Position numbers and translations under genes: made by a program
In this document: one piece after another, positions 35,636 through 44,657 of the stretch
Layout of the letters: every line of letters begins with the position of its first letter
How positions within the stretch are numbered: position 1 is the first letter of the stretch
Notes under the pieces: generated by a model
The model's input: only the letters and a program-made list of their open reading frames with translations
The model's database searches: none
What the model was told of the DNA's origin: nothing
DNA from: Lactobacillaceae bacterium
Lineage (GTDB): Bacteria > Bacillota > Bacilli > Lactobacillales > Lactobacillaceae
Assembly (NCBI GenBank): GCA_902834055.1
Contig: CADFHB010000002.1
Location: 1-64,000 of the forward strand
Length of the DNA: 64,000 bases
Direction: 5' to 3'

Positions 35636-37072
35636 TTATTGTTCTTCGTACCAGCTGTAGTGGTAGTTACCTGGGCGGTCAACACGTTCGTACGTGTGGG
35701 CACCGAAGTAGTCACGTTGTGCTTGCAGCAGGTTAGCTGGAACAACTTCTGCACGGTAGGAGTCATAGTAGCTAATAGCAGCACTCAGCGCTGGAACTGG
35801 GATACCAGCCTTAACAGCCAGAGCAACAACGTCCCGGATAGCCTTTTGGTACTTCTTAGCGATGTCCTTGAAGTAGTCGTCAAGCAGCAGGTTCTTCAGG
35901 TCAGGGTTCTTGTCAAAGGCATCCGTGATGTTTTGCAGGAATTGTGCACGAATGATGCATCCAGCACGCCAAATTTGAGCTAATTCACCCATCTTCAGGT
36001 TCCAGTCATAACGTTCAGAGTCGATCCGCATTTGTTCGAATCCTTGGGCGTATGACATAACCTTACCGAAGTAAAGGGCTTCACGAACCTTTTCAACCAT
36101 TTCCTTCTTGTCGTCAATGGAGAGTGATTCAGTAACTTCTGGCAGAACCTTGCTTGCGGCCACCCGTTCGTCCTTCATCATTGAGATGTAACGAGCGTAA
36201 ACAGCTTCGGTGATTACGGATTGTGGAGCGCCACCTTCAAGGGCGGTTTCAGAACTCCACTTACCAGTACCCTTGTTGGCACCACGGTCAAGGATCATGT
36301 CAACGATTGGCTTGCTCTTGTCGTCACCCAGGTCATCCTTACGAGTAAGGATGTCGGCAGTGATGTCAACCAAGTAGCTTGACAATTCACCCTTGTTCCA
36401 TTCAGCGAAGGTCTTGGCAATGTCGTCAACTGGCATCTTCAAAACGTTCCGCATGATGTTGTAACTTTCGTCAATTAATTCTTCGTCACCGTATTCGATC
36501 CCGTTGTGGACCATCTTTACGTAGTGACCTGCACCGTTAGGGCCGATGTAAGCAACACATGGCTTACCGTCTTCTTCAGCCTTAGCAGCGATCTTAGTCA
36601 GGATTGGGGCAACTAAGTCGTAAGCTTCCTTTTGGCCACCTGGCATCAGGGCAGGACCGTGGAGGGCACCAAGTTCACCACCGGAAACACCCATACCGAT
36701 GAAGTTGATACCGGACTTGTCCAACTTAGCGTTCCGGGCCATCGTATCGTGGAAGTTAGTGTTCCCACCATCGATCAAAACGTCACCCTTGTCAAGCAGA
36801 GGGAGTAATTCATCGATAACGGCATCAGTTGGCTTACCAGCCTTAACCATCAACAGAATACGACGAGGCTTTTCAAGTGAAGCAACGAAGTCTTCAACCG
36901 TGTAGCTAGGAACCAGCTTCTTATCGCTGTGGTCCCGCATCATTTCGTCAGTACGGTTGCGGTGACGGTTGTAGACGCCAACCGTGAAACCACGACTTTC
37001 AATGTTCAATGCAAGGTTCTTACCCATAACAGCTAAACCGACAACACCGATTTGCGCTTTATTCTCTGACAT
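35636..37072 (-). CDS. gnd: 6-phosphogluconate dehydrogenase, decarboxylating
   Basis: 478-residue enzyme converting 6-phosphogluconate to ribulose-5-phosphate and CO2 with NADP reduction. It has the Rossmann start [17 protein letters not shown], the substrate motif [22 protein letters not shown] and the catalytic Lys segment [14 protein letters not shown], with the NADP-specific NRHRNRT after strand 2. ATG 37072 is used with GAGGAGAG upstream; a GTG at 37081 is also in frame. It lies 191 bp downstream of zwf on the same strand, separated by a terminator, so it may have its own promoter. Confidence 0.96.
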   Translation of the reverse strand: MSENKAQIGVVGLAVMGKNLALNIESRGFTVGVYNRHRNRTDEMMRDHSDKKLVPSYTVEDFVASLEKPRRILLMVKAGKPTDAVIDELLPLLDKGDVLIDGGNTNFHDTMARNAKLDKSGINFIGMGVSGGELGALHGPALMPGGQKEAYDLVAPILTKIAAKAEEDGKPCVAYIGPNGAGHYVKMVHNGIEYGDEELIDESYNIMRNVLKMPVDDIAKTFAEWNKGELSSYLVDITADILTRKDDLGDDKSKPIVDMILDRGANKGTGKWSSETALEGGAPQSVITEAVYARYISMMKDERVAASKVLPEVTESLSIDDKKEMVEKVREALYFGKVMSYAQGFEQMRIDSERYDWNLKMGELAQIWRAGCIIRAQFLQNITDAFDKNPDLKNLLLDDYFKDIAKKYQKAIRDVVALAVKAGIPVPALSAAISYYDSYRAEVVPANLLQAQRDYFGAHTYERVDRPGNYHYSWYEEQ

Positions 37073-37221
37073 TAAAGTCACTCTCCTCTAAAGAAAATAC
37101 ATGTAATAATTTTCACAATGTCCATTATAGCAAAAAAAATCTGGTGTGCAACCGATATCGCAAAACCAGTTGCAAAAGTTACGCTTGGGGGGCCACGAAA
37201 ATACCCCATTAACGCCATGTT

Positions 37222-37253
37222 AAAAAGGCCGAGAGAAACTCTCCGCCTTTTTA
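37222..37253. terminator. Terminator between zwf and gnd
   Basis: AAAAAGGC...CGAGAG and CTCTC...GCCTTTTT pair with one mismatch around AAA; runs of A and T flank both arms. It ends zwf transcripts (leftward) and could act in the opposite sense too. Confidence 0.8.
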
Positions 37254-37263
37254 ATAATATATA

Positions 37264-38745
37264 TTAGTGGTTCAAACGGTAAACCCACTTACGGCCGTCA
37301 CGAGCTAAGAGTTCGTCAGAGGCAGCTGGGCCCATTGAACCTGGAGTGTAGTTAGGGAACTGTGGCTTTTCGATGTCCCACAGCTTCCGAATAACGTCAA
37401 CAAACTTCCAAGCATAGGCAATTTCAGCCCATGATGCAAAGTTGGTGTGGTTACCTTCCAGTGCATCGTGGAAGAGACGTTCGTATGGTTCTGGTGATTC
37501 CTTCTTGTCAGTGTCGCTTTGTAAGTACTTCAGGTCAACTGGTTGCGTTGTGAAGCCTTGACCGGCGCGCTTGGCGTTTAACTGCATTGCAAAGCCAGAC
37601 TTTGGTTCTACAAAGATCGTCAAGACGTTGGAGTTTAATGATTGGTCGCTCTCATTACGTGGATCCGCAAAGATATCGATCAGTGGCTTCTTGAAGACAA
37701 CGTCGATCCGGGTGAACTTGTCAGCTAATTTCTTACCAGTCCGAACGTAGAATGGCACACCTGACCAGCGGTAGTTGTCAAACATCAGCTTGGCAGCAAC
37801 GAAGGTTTCAGTACCGGATTCAGGGTCAACACCATCGGCGGACCGGTATGCTTCCGTGCCGTCACCGGCGTCGTATTGGCCACGAACAAAGTTAGCGGCT
37901 GCTTCGGATGGGGTGTAGACACGCAGGCTCCGTAATGCTTTAATCTTTTCAACCCGAACATCAGTATCGGTAAAGGAAACGGGTTGTTCCATTGCTAACT
38001 GGGCAACGATTTGCATAATGTGGTTTTGCACCATGTCACGTAAGGCACCAGAGTGGTCATAGTAACCAGCCCGCTCTTCGACACCCAACTTTTCACTCAG
38101 GGTAACCTGGATGTTGTCGATGTAACGGTTGTTCCACAGGGATTCAATGATGGTGTTACCAAAGCGCAGTGCTTGGATGTTTTGCACCATTTCCTTACCC
38201 AGGTAGTGGTCGATCCGGAAAATTTGGTTTTCATTGAAGGTTTCGGACAATTCGTCGTTCAACTTCTTAGCAGAGTCAAAGTCACGACCAAATGGCTTTT
38301 CGATAACGAGTCGGTTGAAACCATCGTCGGAAAGGAGGCCTTGCTTCTTTAAGTTCATGGCAATCGTACCAAAGAATTGTGGTGCCATTGACATGTAGAA
38401 GAGCCGGTTGCCTTCAGTACCGAATTGCTTGTCTAATTCTTCGATCCGCTTCTTTAAGATCGTGTAGTGTTCCGGCTTAGTAACATCGTGTGACTTGTAG
38501 AAAAAGTGCTTGGAGAAGTCTTGGGCTTCACCCGTGCGCGTTTCTTCAACATCCTTAATTGATTGCCGAACCACTTCTTGGAATTCTTCATCACTGTATT
38601 CGTGACGAGAAGTACCGAGCAGTGCGAAATGATCTTGTAAGTAACCCTTTTGGTAGAGCTTGAACAAGGCGGTGTACAGCTTCCGCTTTGCAAGGTCACC
38701 AGTAGCACCGAATAATGTAATAACAGCTTTATTTTCTGTAGCCAA
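37264..38745 (-). CDS. zwf: Glucose-6-phosphate 1-dehydrogenase
   Basis: 493-residue enzyme opening the oxidative branch that feeds phosphoketolase in heterofermenters. It has the Rossmann motif VITLFGATGDLAKRKLY, the substrate/catalytic segment FRIDHYLGKEMVQN (about residue 180) and EKPFGRDF. The start is TTG 38745 (encoding MATENKAV-like beginnings) because AAGGAG lies 9 nt upstream at the expected place and no ATG fits; the frame is open further 5'. It lies upstream of gnd on the same strand. Divergent from the cadmium genes. Confidence 0.95.
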   Translation of the reverse strand: MATENKAVITLFGATGDLAKRKLYTALFKLYQKGYLQDHFALLGTSRHEYSDEEFQEVVRQSIKDVEETRTGEAQDFSKHFFYKSHDVTKPEHYTILKKRIEELDKQFGTEGNRLFYMSMAPQFFGTIAMNLKKQGLLSDDGFNRLVIEKPFGRDFDSAKKLNDELSETFNENQIFRIDHYLGKEMVQNIQALRFGNTIIESLWNNRYIDNIQVTLSEKLGVEERAGYYDHSGALRDMVQNHIMQIVAQLAMEQPVSFTDTDVRVEKIKALRSLRVYTPSEAAANFVRGQYDAGDGTEAYRSADGVDPESGTETFVAAKLMFDNYRWSGVPFYVRTGKKLADKFTRIDVVFKKPLIDIFADPRNESDQSLNSNVLTIFVEPKSGFAMQLNAKRAGQGFTTQPVDLKYLQSDTDKKESPEPYERLFHDALEGNHTNFASWAEIAYAWKFVDVIRKLWDIEKPQFPNYTPGSMGPAASDELLARDGRKWVYRLNH

Positions 38746-38982
38746 AATGTTCACTCCTTCTGAAATCACAGAAATTAATTCACCGTTCCAATTATATACT
38801 CTCCAACGGCAGTCTGCACTATGAAAGGAACCGTTTTCTTTAGCGACCCCAAATGGCCCACCAGGGGTAAAGGGCTTTGTAGACGGGCTAGATAACCAAA
38901 ACTGATAAAATGGTCTAGATCAAAAGTTTTTCGCAAAGGGTTACACACTGACCTGCTTAGTAGACACAAAACGACATCTTGC

Positions 38983-39029
38983 ATATATGCCAAAAATGGT
39001 ATATAAATAATATATCAAAAATGATATAT
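38983..39029. promoter_or_regulatory. Tandem ArsR/SmtB-type operators
   Basis: Two inverted repeats of one design lie head to tail: TATATGCCA-AAAA-TGGTATATA (38984-39005) and ATATATCA-AAAA-TGATATAT (39010-39029), directly upstream of the ribosome site of cadD. The arrangement fits a metal-sensing ArsR-family repressor acting on its own operon. Confidence 0.7.
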
Positions 39030-39041
39030 AGGAGGAGTAAA

Positions 39042-39605
39042 ATGAATTACTGGCTATTATTTATAACCTTTACTGCTGTTAACTTGGATTTCTTTCTTAT
39101 TATGCTGTTTTTACTGCAGCGTTACCGGGTACACGAGGTGGCCCTTGGCTATACCCTGGGCGTTGCTTTACTGGTGACCGTAAGCTTCTTTACTGGTCGG
39201 GCGTTGGCCTTGTTTTTGCCAGAGTGGTTATTAGGGCTTTTGGGGATTTTGCCGATTTACATGGCCATTCGTGATAATGACGAGGCAGTAACGACAAATG
39301 GCCAGCAGTCACCGGTGTTGGCGACTTTAGTAACGTATCTAGCGGTGTGTAGTGGTTGTAACCTGTCGATCTTTTTACCGGTACTCGCTGACCTCTCCTA
39401 CCGGGCCTTTATCTTAGCGTTGCTGTTTGTTGTAGCCCTGGCGGTGGTCGCAGTGGGGCTAGTTAAGGGGATTGGCGAGCTGCCCATCATTAAGCGGGTG
39501 CTTGAGAAGTATAGTGAGTTGCTGATGAAGGTCATTTACGTGGGTATTGGCCTATACATCTTTTATGACAGTGGCTTAGTTCACCACTTGCTGGCTTTGC
39601 TATAA
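39042..39605 (+). CDS. cadD: CadD-type cadmium resistance transporter
   Basis: 187-residue membrane protein of the CadD family (Cad domain), with about five helices and the signature CSGCNLSIFLPVLADLS between helices. CadD-type proteins confer cadmium resistance in staphylococci and lactobacilli, probably by efflux. AGGAGGAG at 39031-39038 precedes ATG 39042; a longer in-frame start at 38979 would lie in the operator. A SmtB/ArsR-family gene follows after 26 nt, and a tandem operator sits just upstream, so this is a self-regulated two-gene operon. Confidence 0.85.
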   Translation: MNYWLLFITFTAVNLDFFLIMLFLLQRYRVHEVALGYTLGVALLVTVSFFTGRALALFLPEWLLGLLGILPIYMAIRDNDEAVTTNGQQSPVLATLVTYLAVCSGCNLSIFLPVLADLSYRAFILALLFVVALAVVAVGLVKGIGELPIIKRVLEKYSELLMKVIYVGIGLYIFYDSGLVHHLLALL

Positions 39606-39631
39606 TATAGAAAAAGCAAAGAAGGAAGTGG

Positions 39632-39970
39632 ATGTGGGTGACCTCCGTGCATGATTTAATTGGTGAAGCCGCTAAAATTTATAAGGTATTGAGTAATAGT
39701 AGTCGGATTGAAATCCTGTATTTTTTACGGCACTGTGACAAGGAAGTGCCGGTTTCAACAATTGTTGACCACCTGCAAATGTCACAGCCCGTTGTTTCTA
39801 AGCAATTGGGGATTTTATACCGTTACCAGCTAGTTTGCCGCCGGCGTGAGGGGACCAAGGTTTATTACCTATTAGATGACCCCCACGTAGTTGAGATGAT
39901 TGACGACATGCTAAACCACGTCAAGCACGAGATTAAGGGTGAACCTCACCCACGGAATCTATATCAATAA
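39632..39970 (+). CDS. ArsR/SmtB-family metal-sensing repressor
   Basis: 112-residue winged-helix protein with IYKVLSNSSRIEILYFLRH, STIVDHLQMSQPVVSKQLGIL and YYLLDDPHVVEMIDD, the ArsR fold. It probably represses the cadD operon through the tandem operator at 38983-39029 until metal binds. It has few cysteines (CDKEV, and VCRRR), so the metal site could be of the alpha5 or CadC-like kind rather than the classical CVC. ATG 39632 is only 3 nt from AAGGAAG; GTG 39638 is an alternative start. Confidence 0.85.
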   Translation: MWVTSVHDLIGEAAKIYKVLSNSSRIEILYFLRHCDKEVPVSTIVDHLQMSQPVVSKQLGILYRYQLVCRRREGTKVYYLLDDPHVVEMIDDMLNHVKHEIKGEPHPRNLYQ

Positions 39971-40004
39971 GGCAGATTATGCTGGCCGACGAGCAGTGCA
40001 ATAC

Positions 40005-40052
40005 GCAAAGCGGTCTTCAGCGTTCATTTTTTGAGCGCTGAAGACCGCTTTA
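40005..40052. repeat. Intergenic palindrome, terminator-like
   Basis: AAAGCGGTCTTCAGCG and CGCTGAAGACCGCTTT pair perfectly around TTCATTTTTTGAG. Member of the dispersed palindrome family, between the convergent arsR and MFS genes. Confidence 0.85.
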
Positions 40053-40079
40053 TGTTCTGCATATCCAATGTGAAAATTA

Positions 40080-41246
40080 TTAAATGTACTGGTGGCGTTC
40101 AGCCAACATACCAAAGACGGTGAAGAGGAATGCTGCAACAAAAATGACAACCACGCTGGCCGCCCAGTTATGGGTCTGGGCGTTAAGGTTACCAACGATG
40201 ACTGGTCCTAATGCGGCAATCAAGTAACCAATTGACTGGACCATTCCGGAAAGGTTCCGGGTATCCGCCGCACTCTTGGTCTTTAGTCCGAACAAGGTCA
40301 TTGCTAATACGAAGGTTGTTGTGGAGCCGGCACCGAGGAGCAGTGCCACTACACAGAAGTAAGCAAACGAGTTGACCGAGAAGAACATCATCACCGCCCC
40401 CAACATGGAGGCGATCCCGGCTGCTAACATAATTGGCTGCCGGTTGGTCATCTTTGCCGCCAAGACGGGGACCGCAAAGGCAAACGGTAGGGCAAAGAGC
40501 TGGAGCAAGCCGGCGATCATGCTGGCCTGGTCGCCACTAAGACCAGCTGTCTTTGCGATGGTCGGTAACCACGCAACTACGCTGTAGAAGACGAAACACT
40601 GGAAACCGAAGAAAAGTAGTAGCCACCAGGCGTTACGTTTCTTCCACATGTTGGTTCCGGCAGTAGCTTCGTCGCCAGCCCCGGCGCGTTCGTTGTACTT
40701 AAGGTTTGGCAGCCAGACAACTGCGGTAATTAGGGCAATTGCGCTAATGATAATAACGGCCGTCTGCCAGCTACTGTGGTGGGCGATTGGGGTAATCGCG
40801 TAGGCCCCGATTGCGGCAAACAGGGTCATGGCCGTGTTGTACATCCCCGTTACGCTGCCCATCCGGTCAGGAAACTTATCAGTTACGATCGCCGGCAGGA
40901 GAACGTTAATACAGGTAATTGCCATCCCGACCATTACCGTCCCTACCATTAACAGTGAATAGTTGATGATTCGCAAGTAGGAACCGATAAACATTAGGAC
41001 CATTGCAACCGTCAGAGTTAACTCGTTTCCAATTCGCTGCGCGGTCATGGAAACCACGGAGGAAAGGAGCCCGAAGCAAAGCAGGGGGATAGTCGTCAAA
41101 ATCCCTAAGCTAGTGGTCGGCACCTTGAAGGTCTGGGCAATTTCGGCGACCACCGACGGGATAGAAGTGATGGGCATCCGCATGCAGACCCCAAGGAGGA
41201 GCAGGCCGACAATCAATAATGGGCTATGTTTTTTTACTTTTTCCAC
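40080..41246 (-). CDS. MFS transporter, CynX/NimT type
   Basis: 388-residue, 12-helix transporter of the CynX/NimT group (cyanate or nitroimidazole-type transporters), with VCMRMPITSIPSVVAEIAQ in helix 1 and the connecting KFPDRMGSVTGMYN. The group's real substrates are mostly unknown. Starts at ATG 41246. It is monocistronic and convergent with arsR, sharing a palindromic terminator. The functional call rests on family likeness only. Confidence 0.8.
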   Translation of the reverse strand: MEKVKKHSPLLIVGLLLLGVCMRMPITSIPSVVAEIAQTFKVPTTSLGILTTIPLLCFGLLSSVVSMTAQRIGNELTLTVAMVLMFIGSYLRIINYSLLMVGTVMVGMAITCINVLLPAIVTDKFPDRMGSVTGMYNTAMTLFAAIGAYAITPIAHHSSWQTAVIIISAIALITAVVWLPNLKYNERAGAGDEATAGTNMWKKRNAWWLLLFFGFQCFVFYSVVAWLPTIAKTAGLSGDQASMIAGLLQLFALPFAFAVPVLAAKMTNRQPIMLAAGIASMLGAVMMFFSVNSFAYFCVVALLLGAGSTTTFVLAMTLFGLKTKSAADTRNLSGMVQSIGYLIAALGPVIVGNLNAQTHNWAASVVVIFVAAFLFTVFGMLAERHQYI

Positions 41247-41403
41247 AAGATTCGTCCTTTCGTAATAAGTGTTTAGCCAAATTATTATATCACACTAAAA
41301 CGTTTTACTTAAAGCGATAACGCCAAACAACTTACTGAACAGATTTGACGGCAGAGTCTGGGAACCATATAATCAAGAGCGAAGATTTATACGGAGGACA
41401 AAT

Positions 41404-41841
41404 ATGACGGCAAAAATATACCCGTACTTAACTTTTAAAAATGCTAAGGAAGCAATGGACTATTACGTCCAAAACTTTGGTGCGGAAATCACATACCACC
41501 AGCCACTAAATAAGGAGCAGGCCGAAAATATTGGTTTGGCTACGGATGACTTAGCACAAACGACCTTGTACGGTGAGTTTTCAGTTGCGGGTCAAAAAAT
41601 TATTTGTGCCGATGCGACAATGGGGACGCCACAAAGCTCGACGTTAATTTCCATCATGCTAAGCTTTGGTGACGAAAAGGAGCGGGCACGCCAATTTTTT
41701 AAACGACTCGCCGACGCTGACGAACAGCGGGTCACCGTTCCCTTTGGTGATTGGGTTCTTGGTAACATGATGGGGCAGGTCGTTGACCGTTATGGTTTGA
41801 CCTGGATCATCTGCACGGGTGATACCAGCACGACGGAATAA
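41404..41841 (+). CDS. VOC superfamily protein, PhnB/glyoxalase-like
   Basis: 145 residues with the two-domain VOC fold of the PhnB type: YPYLTFKNAKEAMDYYVQNFGAEI at the N-terminus and GQVVDRYGLTWIICT at the end. Usually metal-dependent or ligand-binding proteins; the group includes many of unknown activity and some resistance proteins. GGAGG lies before ATG 41404. Monocistronic, followed by a palindromic terminator. Confidence 0.85.
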   Translation: MTAKIYPYLTFKNAKEAMDYYVQNFGAEITYHQPLNKEQAENIGLATDDLAQTTLYGEFSVAGQKIICADATMGTPQSSTLISIMLSFGDEKERARQFFKRLADADEQRVTVPFGDWVLGNMMGQVVDRYGLTWIICTGDTSTTE

Positions 41842-41865
41842 CAGGGATCGTTGAAATTGATAGTA

Positions 41866-41914
41866 CATAAAGGGCCTCCAGCGTCTGGATTTTCCGCTGG
41901 AGGCCCTCTATGCT
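41866..41914. repeat. Intergenic palindrome, terminator-like
   Basis: AGGGCCTCCAGCG pairs with CGCTGGAGGCCCT around TCTGGATTTTC, with outer CATAA and CTATG pairing partly. Family member between the convergent VOC and nrdI genes. Confidence 0.85.
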
Positions 41915-41936
41915 TGTTAAACCCAATGGGGGCTTA

Positions 41937-42407
41937 TTATTCACCCGCTACCTTAGCCCAATTTTGTGCCAGGACGTTATAGATCCGCTCGACATCCGCT
42001 GAGGTTCCCCGGAGCTCGTAGTTGTCGAGGAAGGGGGCATCAAAAATGTGGGCGTACTTGCGGGCGGTTAGACAGTATTGCTCGTTGAAATTACGGTTAC
42101 CGGAACCGACAACCCCAATACAGAACTTGGCATTATCGCCATCTTCAATGTATTCTCCCAAGGCATTAGTCATGATTTCAGTGTAGCCGCTGTCGATCCC
42201 GTTCCCACCAGTGAGGTAGGTCGGCACGAAAACGAAGAAGGGGGCCGATTCATGTGCCGGGGTATCCTGGGGACCAATTTCCTTTAAGTTTATTAAAGGG
42301 TTGGTAGGGTTAAGAATATTTTGTTGCTTTGCAAATTCTTGCATTTGGTGAAGAAATGCCCGGGTATTCCCCTCAATTGAAATATATAGGATGTTCATTG
42401 TTGTCAT
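41937..42407 (-). CDS. nrdI: NrdI-type flavodoxin-like protein
   Basis: 156-residue flavoprotein that supplies the oxidant for the Mn-tyrosyl radical cofactor of class Ib ribonucleotide reductase. It has the flavin-binding ISIEGNTRAF loop and the diagnostic GVVGSGNRNFNEQYCLTA. ATG 42407 follows AGGGAG; an internal ATG at 42398 (MNILYIS) is also possible. It stands alone here; nrdE and nrdF are not in the window. It resembles the stand-alone NrdI-like proteins of lactobacilli. Confidence 0.88.
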   Translation of the reverse strand: MTTMNILYISIEGNTRAFLHQMQEFAKQQNILNPTNPLINLKEIGPQDTPAHESAPFFVFVPTYLTGGNGIDSGYTEIMTNALGEYIEDGDNAKFCIGVVGSGNRNFNEQYCLTARKYAHIFDAPFLDNYELRGTSADVERIYNVLAQNWAKVAGE

Positions 42408-42613
42408 TAGTAATACTCCCTTTATTAATTTGACGGATCAATTTAGTCAGTAATTAAGCATGTTTAATTATACGCTAAAATGAATTCAAATAGTAATATT
42501 TAATCCGCTTTTAATAAGCCTAGAGCAGTGAGATTGTAAAATAATTGCTACCGGGTGATTAATCGCTTATAAAAATGCTAGAATTGTAGTTAAAGCACAG
42601 AGGGGGATCTATC

Positions 42614-43477
42614 GTGAGTAGTGTGGTATTAAGTAACTTAACCTTTGAAGCAAAGTCAGGGGACCAATTGGAAGAAGTGTCACTCGGCTTGATGTCACCA
42701 AAAATGGTGGCAATTTGTAGTGATAATGCCGGGACGGTCTTAGCACTGGAACAGCTATTAATGGACCAGGGCAAGATTATTGAAGGTTCTGCGCAGATCA
42801 ATGGTGAAGATATCACCAAGTACAAGCGGCACCCAGAGCGGGTGGTTGCTTCCTTTGACCAAACCGTGCTAAAGGGAAAGACGGTTGAAAAGGCGATTGC
42901 CCGGGCGCTTAAGCATGTTAAAGGAGCCTTAGATGTTACCCAAACCCTGCAGATGCTGTTACCGCTCGGAATCAAGTATGACGAGAAGGTTGCGACCTTA
43001 AGCGCAGCTCAACAGCAGGAATTGCGGATCATTATTCTCCTTGCACTGCGGCGGCCAGTGGTCTTTTTGAGTGACGGCTTGGACCAACTCAGCGAAGAGT
43101 CCCGGCAGACAATTGGTAACTTGGTGAAGGACTATGCCAAGAAGACTAATTCAGTAGTAATTTTTACCAGTAGCGATGTTTCAACGATGATGCGATTTGC
43201 CGATACCATCTACTACTTCAGTAGTGACCGCTTAACTTCCGCCCGGGACCTGGGGATGAATGATGGTGTTGATTGTACCGTCACGGTTACGGGGACCGGA
43301 CTCCCAATTGACGTGGCCATTAAGCTCGGTGCCCACATGTTAGGCGAAGCCCAGAACCAGACCCGCTTTTTGTATACCGGTAACATTCAGGCACTACTGC
43401 CGTTATTGGAGCAAAGTACGATCACGGATGTCCGGATTGAAGATTCCTCGGTTGAAGATGAACTAATGGCCTACTAG
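42614..43477 (+). CDS. Degenerate ABC-type ATPase-like protein
   Basis: 287 residues with the layout of an ABC nucleotide-binding domain but its catalytic motifs are lost. Where Walker A (GXXGXGKS) is expected there is ICSDNAGTVLAL, without lysine. The Q-loop reads SFDQTV and the signature region TLSAAQQQELRI, both recognisable; Walker B is VVFLSDGLDQL with Gly in place of the catalytic Glu, and the H-loop reads TSSD instead of SHD. It probably cannot hydrolyse ATP. A C-terminal 70-residue domain follows. Starts at GTG 42614 after AGGGGG. It heads an operon with the two following genes. Confidence 0.75.
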   Translation: MSSVVLSNLTFEAKSGDQLEEVSLGLMSPKMVAICSDNAGTVLALEQLLMDQGKIIEGSAQINGEDITKYKRHPERVVASFDQTVLKGKTVEKAIARALKHVKGALDVTQTLQMLLPLGIKYDEKVATLSAAQQQELRIIILLALRRPVVFLSDGLDQLSEESRQTIGNLVKDYAKKTNSVVIFTSSDVSTMMRFADTIYYFSSDRLTSARDLGMNDGVDCTVTVTGTGLPIDVAIKLGAHMLGEAQNQTRFLYTGNIQALLPLLEQSTITDVRIEDSSVEDELMAY

Positions 43478-43494
43478 TGTGAAGGGGTGGTTGA

Positions 43495-44052
43495 ATGGGA
43501 AGAACCGTAATTGTTAGTCGGCGCCACGACGACCTTAGCCAACTCATTATGAAGAAGATGTATGATGCCGTTACCCGGGGAAACTTTAAGTTGACCTTTC
43601 AGCGGGGCGACGAATTGTGCTGGCTACCTCAGGTGGGGGACCCGGTCGATGATGAAGTCCAAATGCTAGCGACGGTGCTGGACCAGTCCGTTTTTCTCCC
43701 CCGCAAAATTGTGATGCTTTCGATGGCGGGGACCGCTGATGAAGTTGACGGTGACCAGCTGCGCAAGTGGTACGGAAGCAGGGCCCAAGAGGAGCTCTGG
43801 GCCCACCAATACGCCATTAAGATGATTGATGAGTTCGAACTTCCCTACACGATTCTCCGGACACCACCACTAGTTGCCCATTCTGCCCCGGCTGTCTTAA
43901 CTGATGAGGGGCAACCATTAGTGGGAACCGGTGTAAGTGCCGCTGAACTAGCGGGAGTTATTGAACGGGTCCTGTTAACGGACCAGTATAATGGCAAATC
44001 ACTAGGTATAACGGCAAGTGAAGTGGGGGTGCAACAAGATGACCAAGACTAA
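43495..44052 (+). CDS. NmrA/SDR-like protein without the glycine motif
   Basis: 185 residues. Parts recall NAD(P)H-binding SDR_a5/NmrA-like proteins (VIVSRRH at the start, VDGDQLRKWYG, LPYTILRTPPLVAH and GVSAAELAGVIERVL), but the first strand lacks the GXXGXXG loop, so nucleotide binding is doubtful. It begins 17 nt after the degenerate ABC gene and its last codons overlap the start of the next gene by 14 nt. Function unknown; context suggests a role with its neighbours. Confidence 0.6.
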   Translation: MGRTVIVSRRHDDLSQLIMKKMYDAVTRGNFKLTFQRGDELCWLPQVGDPVDDEVQMLATVLDQSVFLPRKIVMLSMAGTADEVDGDQLRKWYGSRAQEELWAHQYAIKMIDEFELPYTILRTPPLVAHSAPAVLTDEGQPLVGTGVSAAELAGVIERVLLTDQYNGKSLGITASEVGVQQDDQD

Positions 44053-44563
44053 TCAATATACGTTGTGGAAAGAGCAGTTAGCACAGGTCCGCTTCCCGTT
44101 TTGGAAGGAGCTCCCGACTCTAGAACTATATATTGACCAGGTCGTTGCCATTGTGAATGAGCAATTAAAGGGGGTCGGTGTGGAACCACTGACCAAGTCA
44201 ATGGTGAATAACTACGTTAAGAAGAAGGTTATCCAGGCACCGGTCAAAAAGAAGTATGCGGTTAACCAGCTGGTTGACCTACTATTGATCGGTTTTTTCA
44301 AGTCCAGTTTTTCAATTGATGAGATTCGGGCCGGAATTGCTCAAGTAACGGTAAGTGTCTACCCACAGCAGGCGTATGATCAATTTGTGACCCTCTTAAA
44401 TGCCAAACTAGCGGGGAAAGCGCCGGTAACGAGTGGTGCATATCCACAAAACGATGAGTTAGAGTCCATGGCAGTCGATACTGTGTTGAACCGGTTAAAG
44501 GCGAGTTACTTGCTCCGGACGATGCGCCAACAGCAAGCCCCGTCAGGAGTCGTTAAGAAATGA
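44039..44563 (+). CDS. DUF1836-like protein
   Basis: 174-residue protein with the DUF1836 pattern LTKSMVNNYVKKKVIQAPVKKKY, an N-terminal helical domain likened to MerR-type helix-turn-helix regions, and helical C-terminus. ATG 44039 lies inside the end of the preceding gene; the open frame extends 5' further. DUF1836 proteins are widely kept in Firmicutes but their role is not known; DNA binding is an inference from fold likeness. Third gene of the operon with the degenerate ABC protein. Confidence 0.75.
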   Translation: MTKTNQYTLWKEQLAQVRFPFWKELPTLELYIDQVVAIVNEQLKGVGVEPLTKSMVNNYVKKKVIQAPVKKKYAVNQLVDLLLIGFFKSSFSIDEIRAGIAQVTVSVYPQQAYDQFVTLLNAKLAGKAPVTSGAYPQNDELESMAVDTVLNRLKASYLLRTMRQQQAPSGVVKK

Positions 44564-44593
44564 TAATAGAAAATTTGTGAGCTGATAAAATTC

Positions 44594-44644
44594 ACGAAGA
44601 GGCCTTCAGCGTTCGTTTTTTCTGAACGTTGAAGGCCTCGTTCA
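44594..44644. repeat. Intergenic palindrome, terminator-like
   Basis: GAGGCCTTCAGCGTTC pairs with GAACGTTGAAGGCCTC around GTTTTTTCT. Family member between the convergent DUF1836 and AI-2E genes. Confidence 0.85.
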
Positions 44645-44657
44645 TATGTGGTCGCTT

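Noticed and set aside
38775..38978. 72-residue open frame on the minus strand upstream of zwf
   Set aside because: It runs through the zwf promoter and operator region, has no ribosome site and resembles no coding composition.
38983..39029. Short CRISPR-like repeat-spacer unit
   Set aside because: Only two repeat units exist, with an inner palindrome and a 5-nt gap; this is a metal-repressor operator pair. No cas genes are seen.
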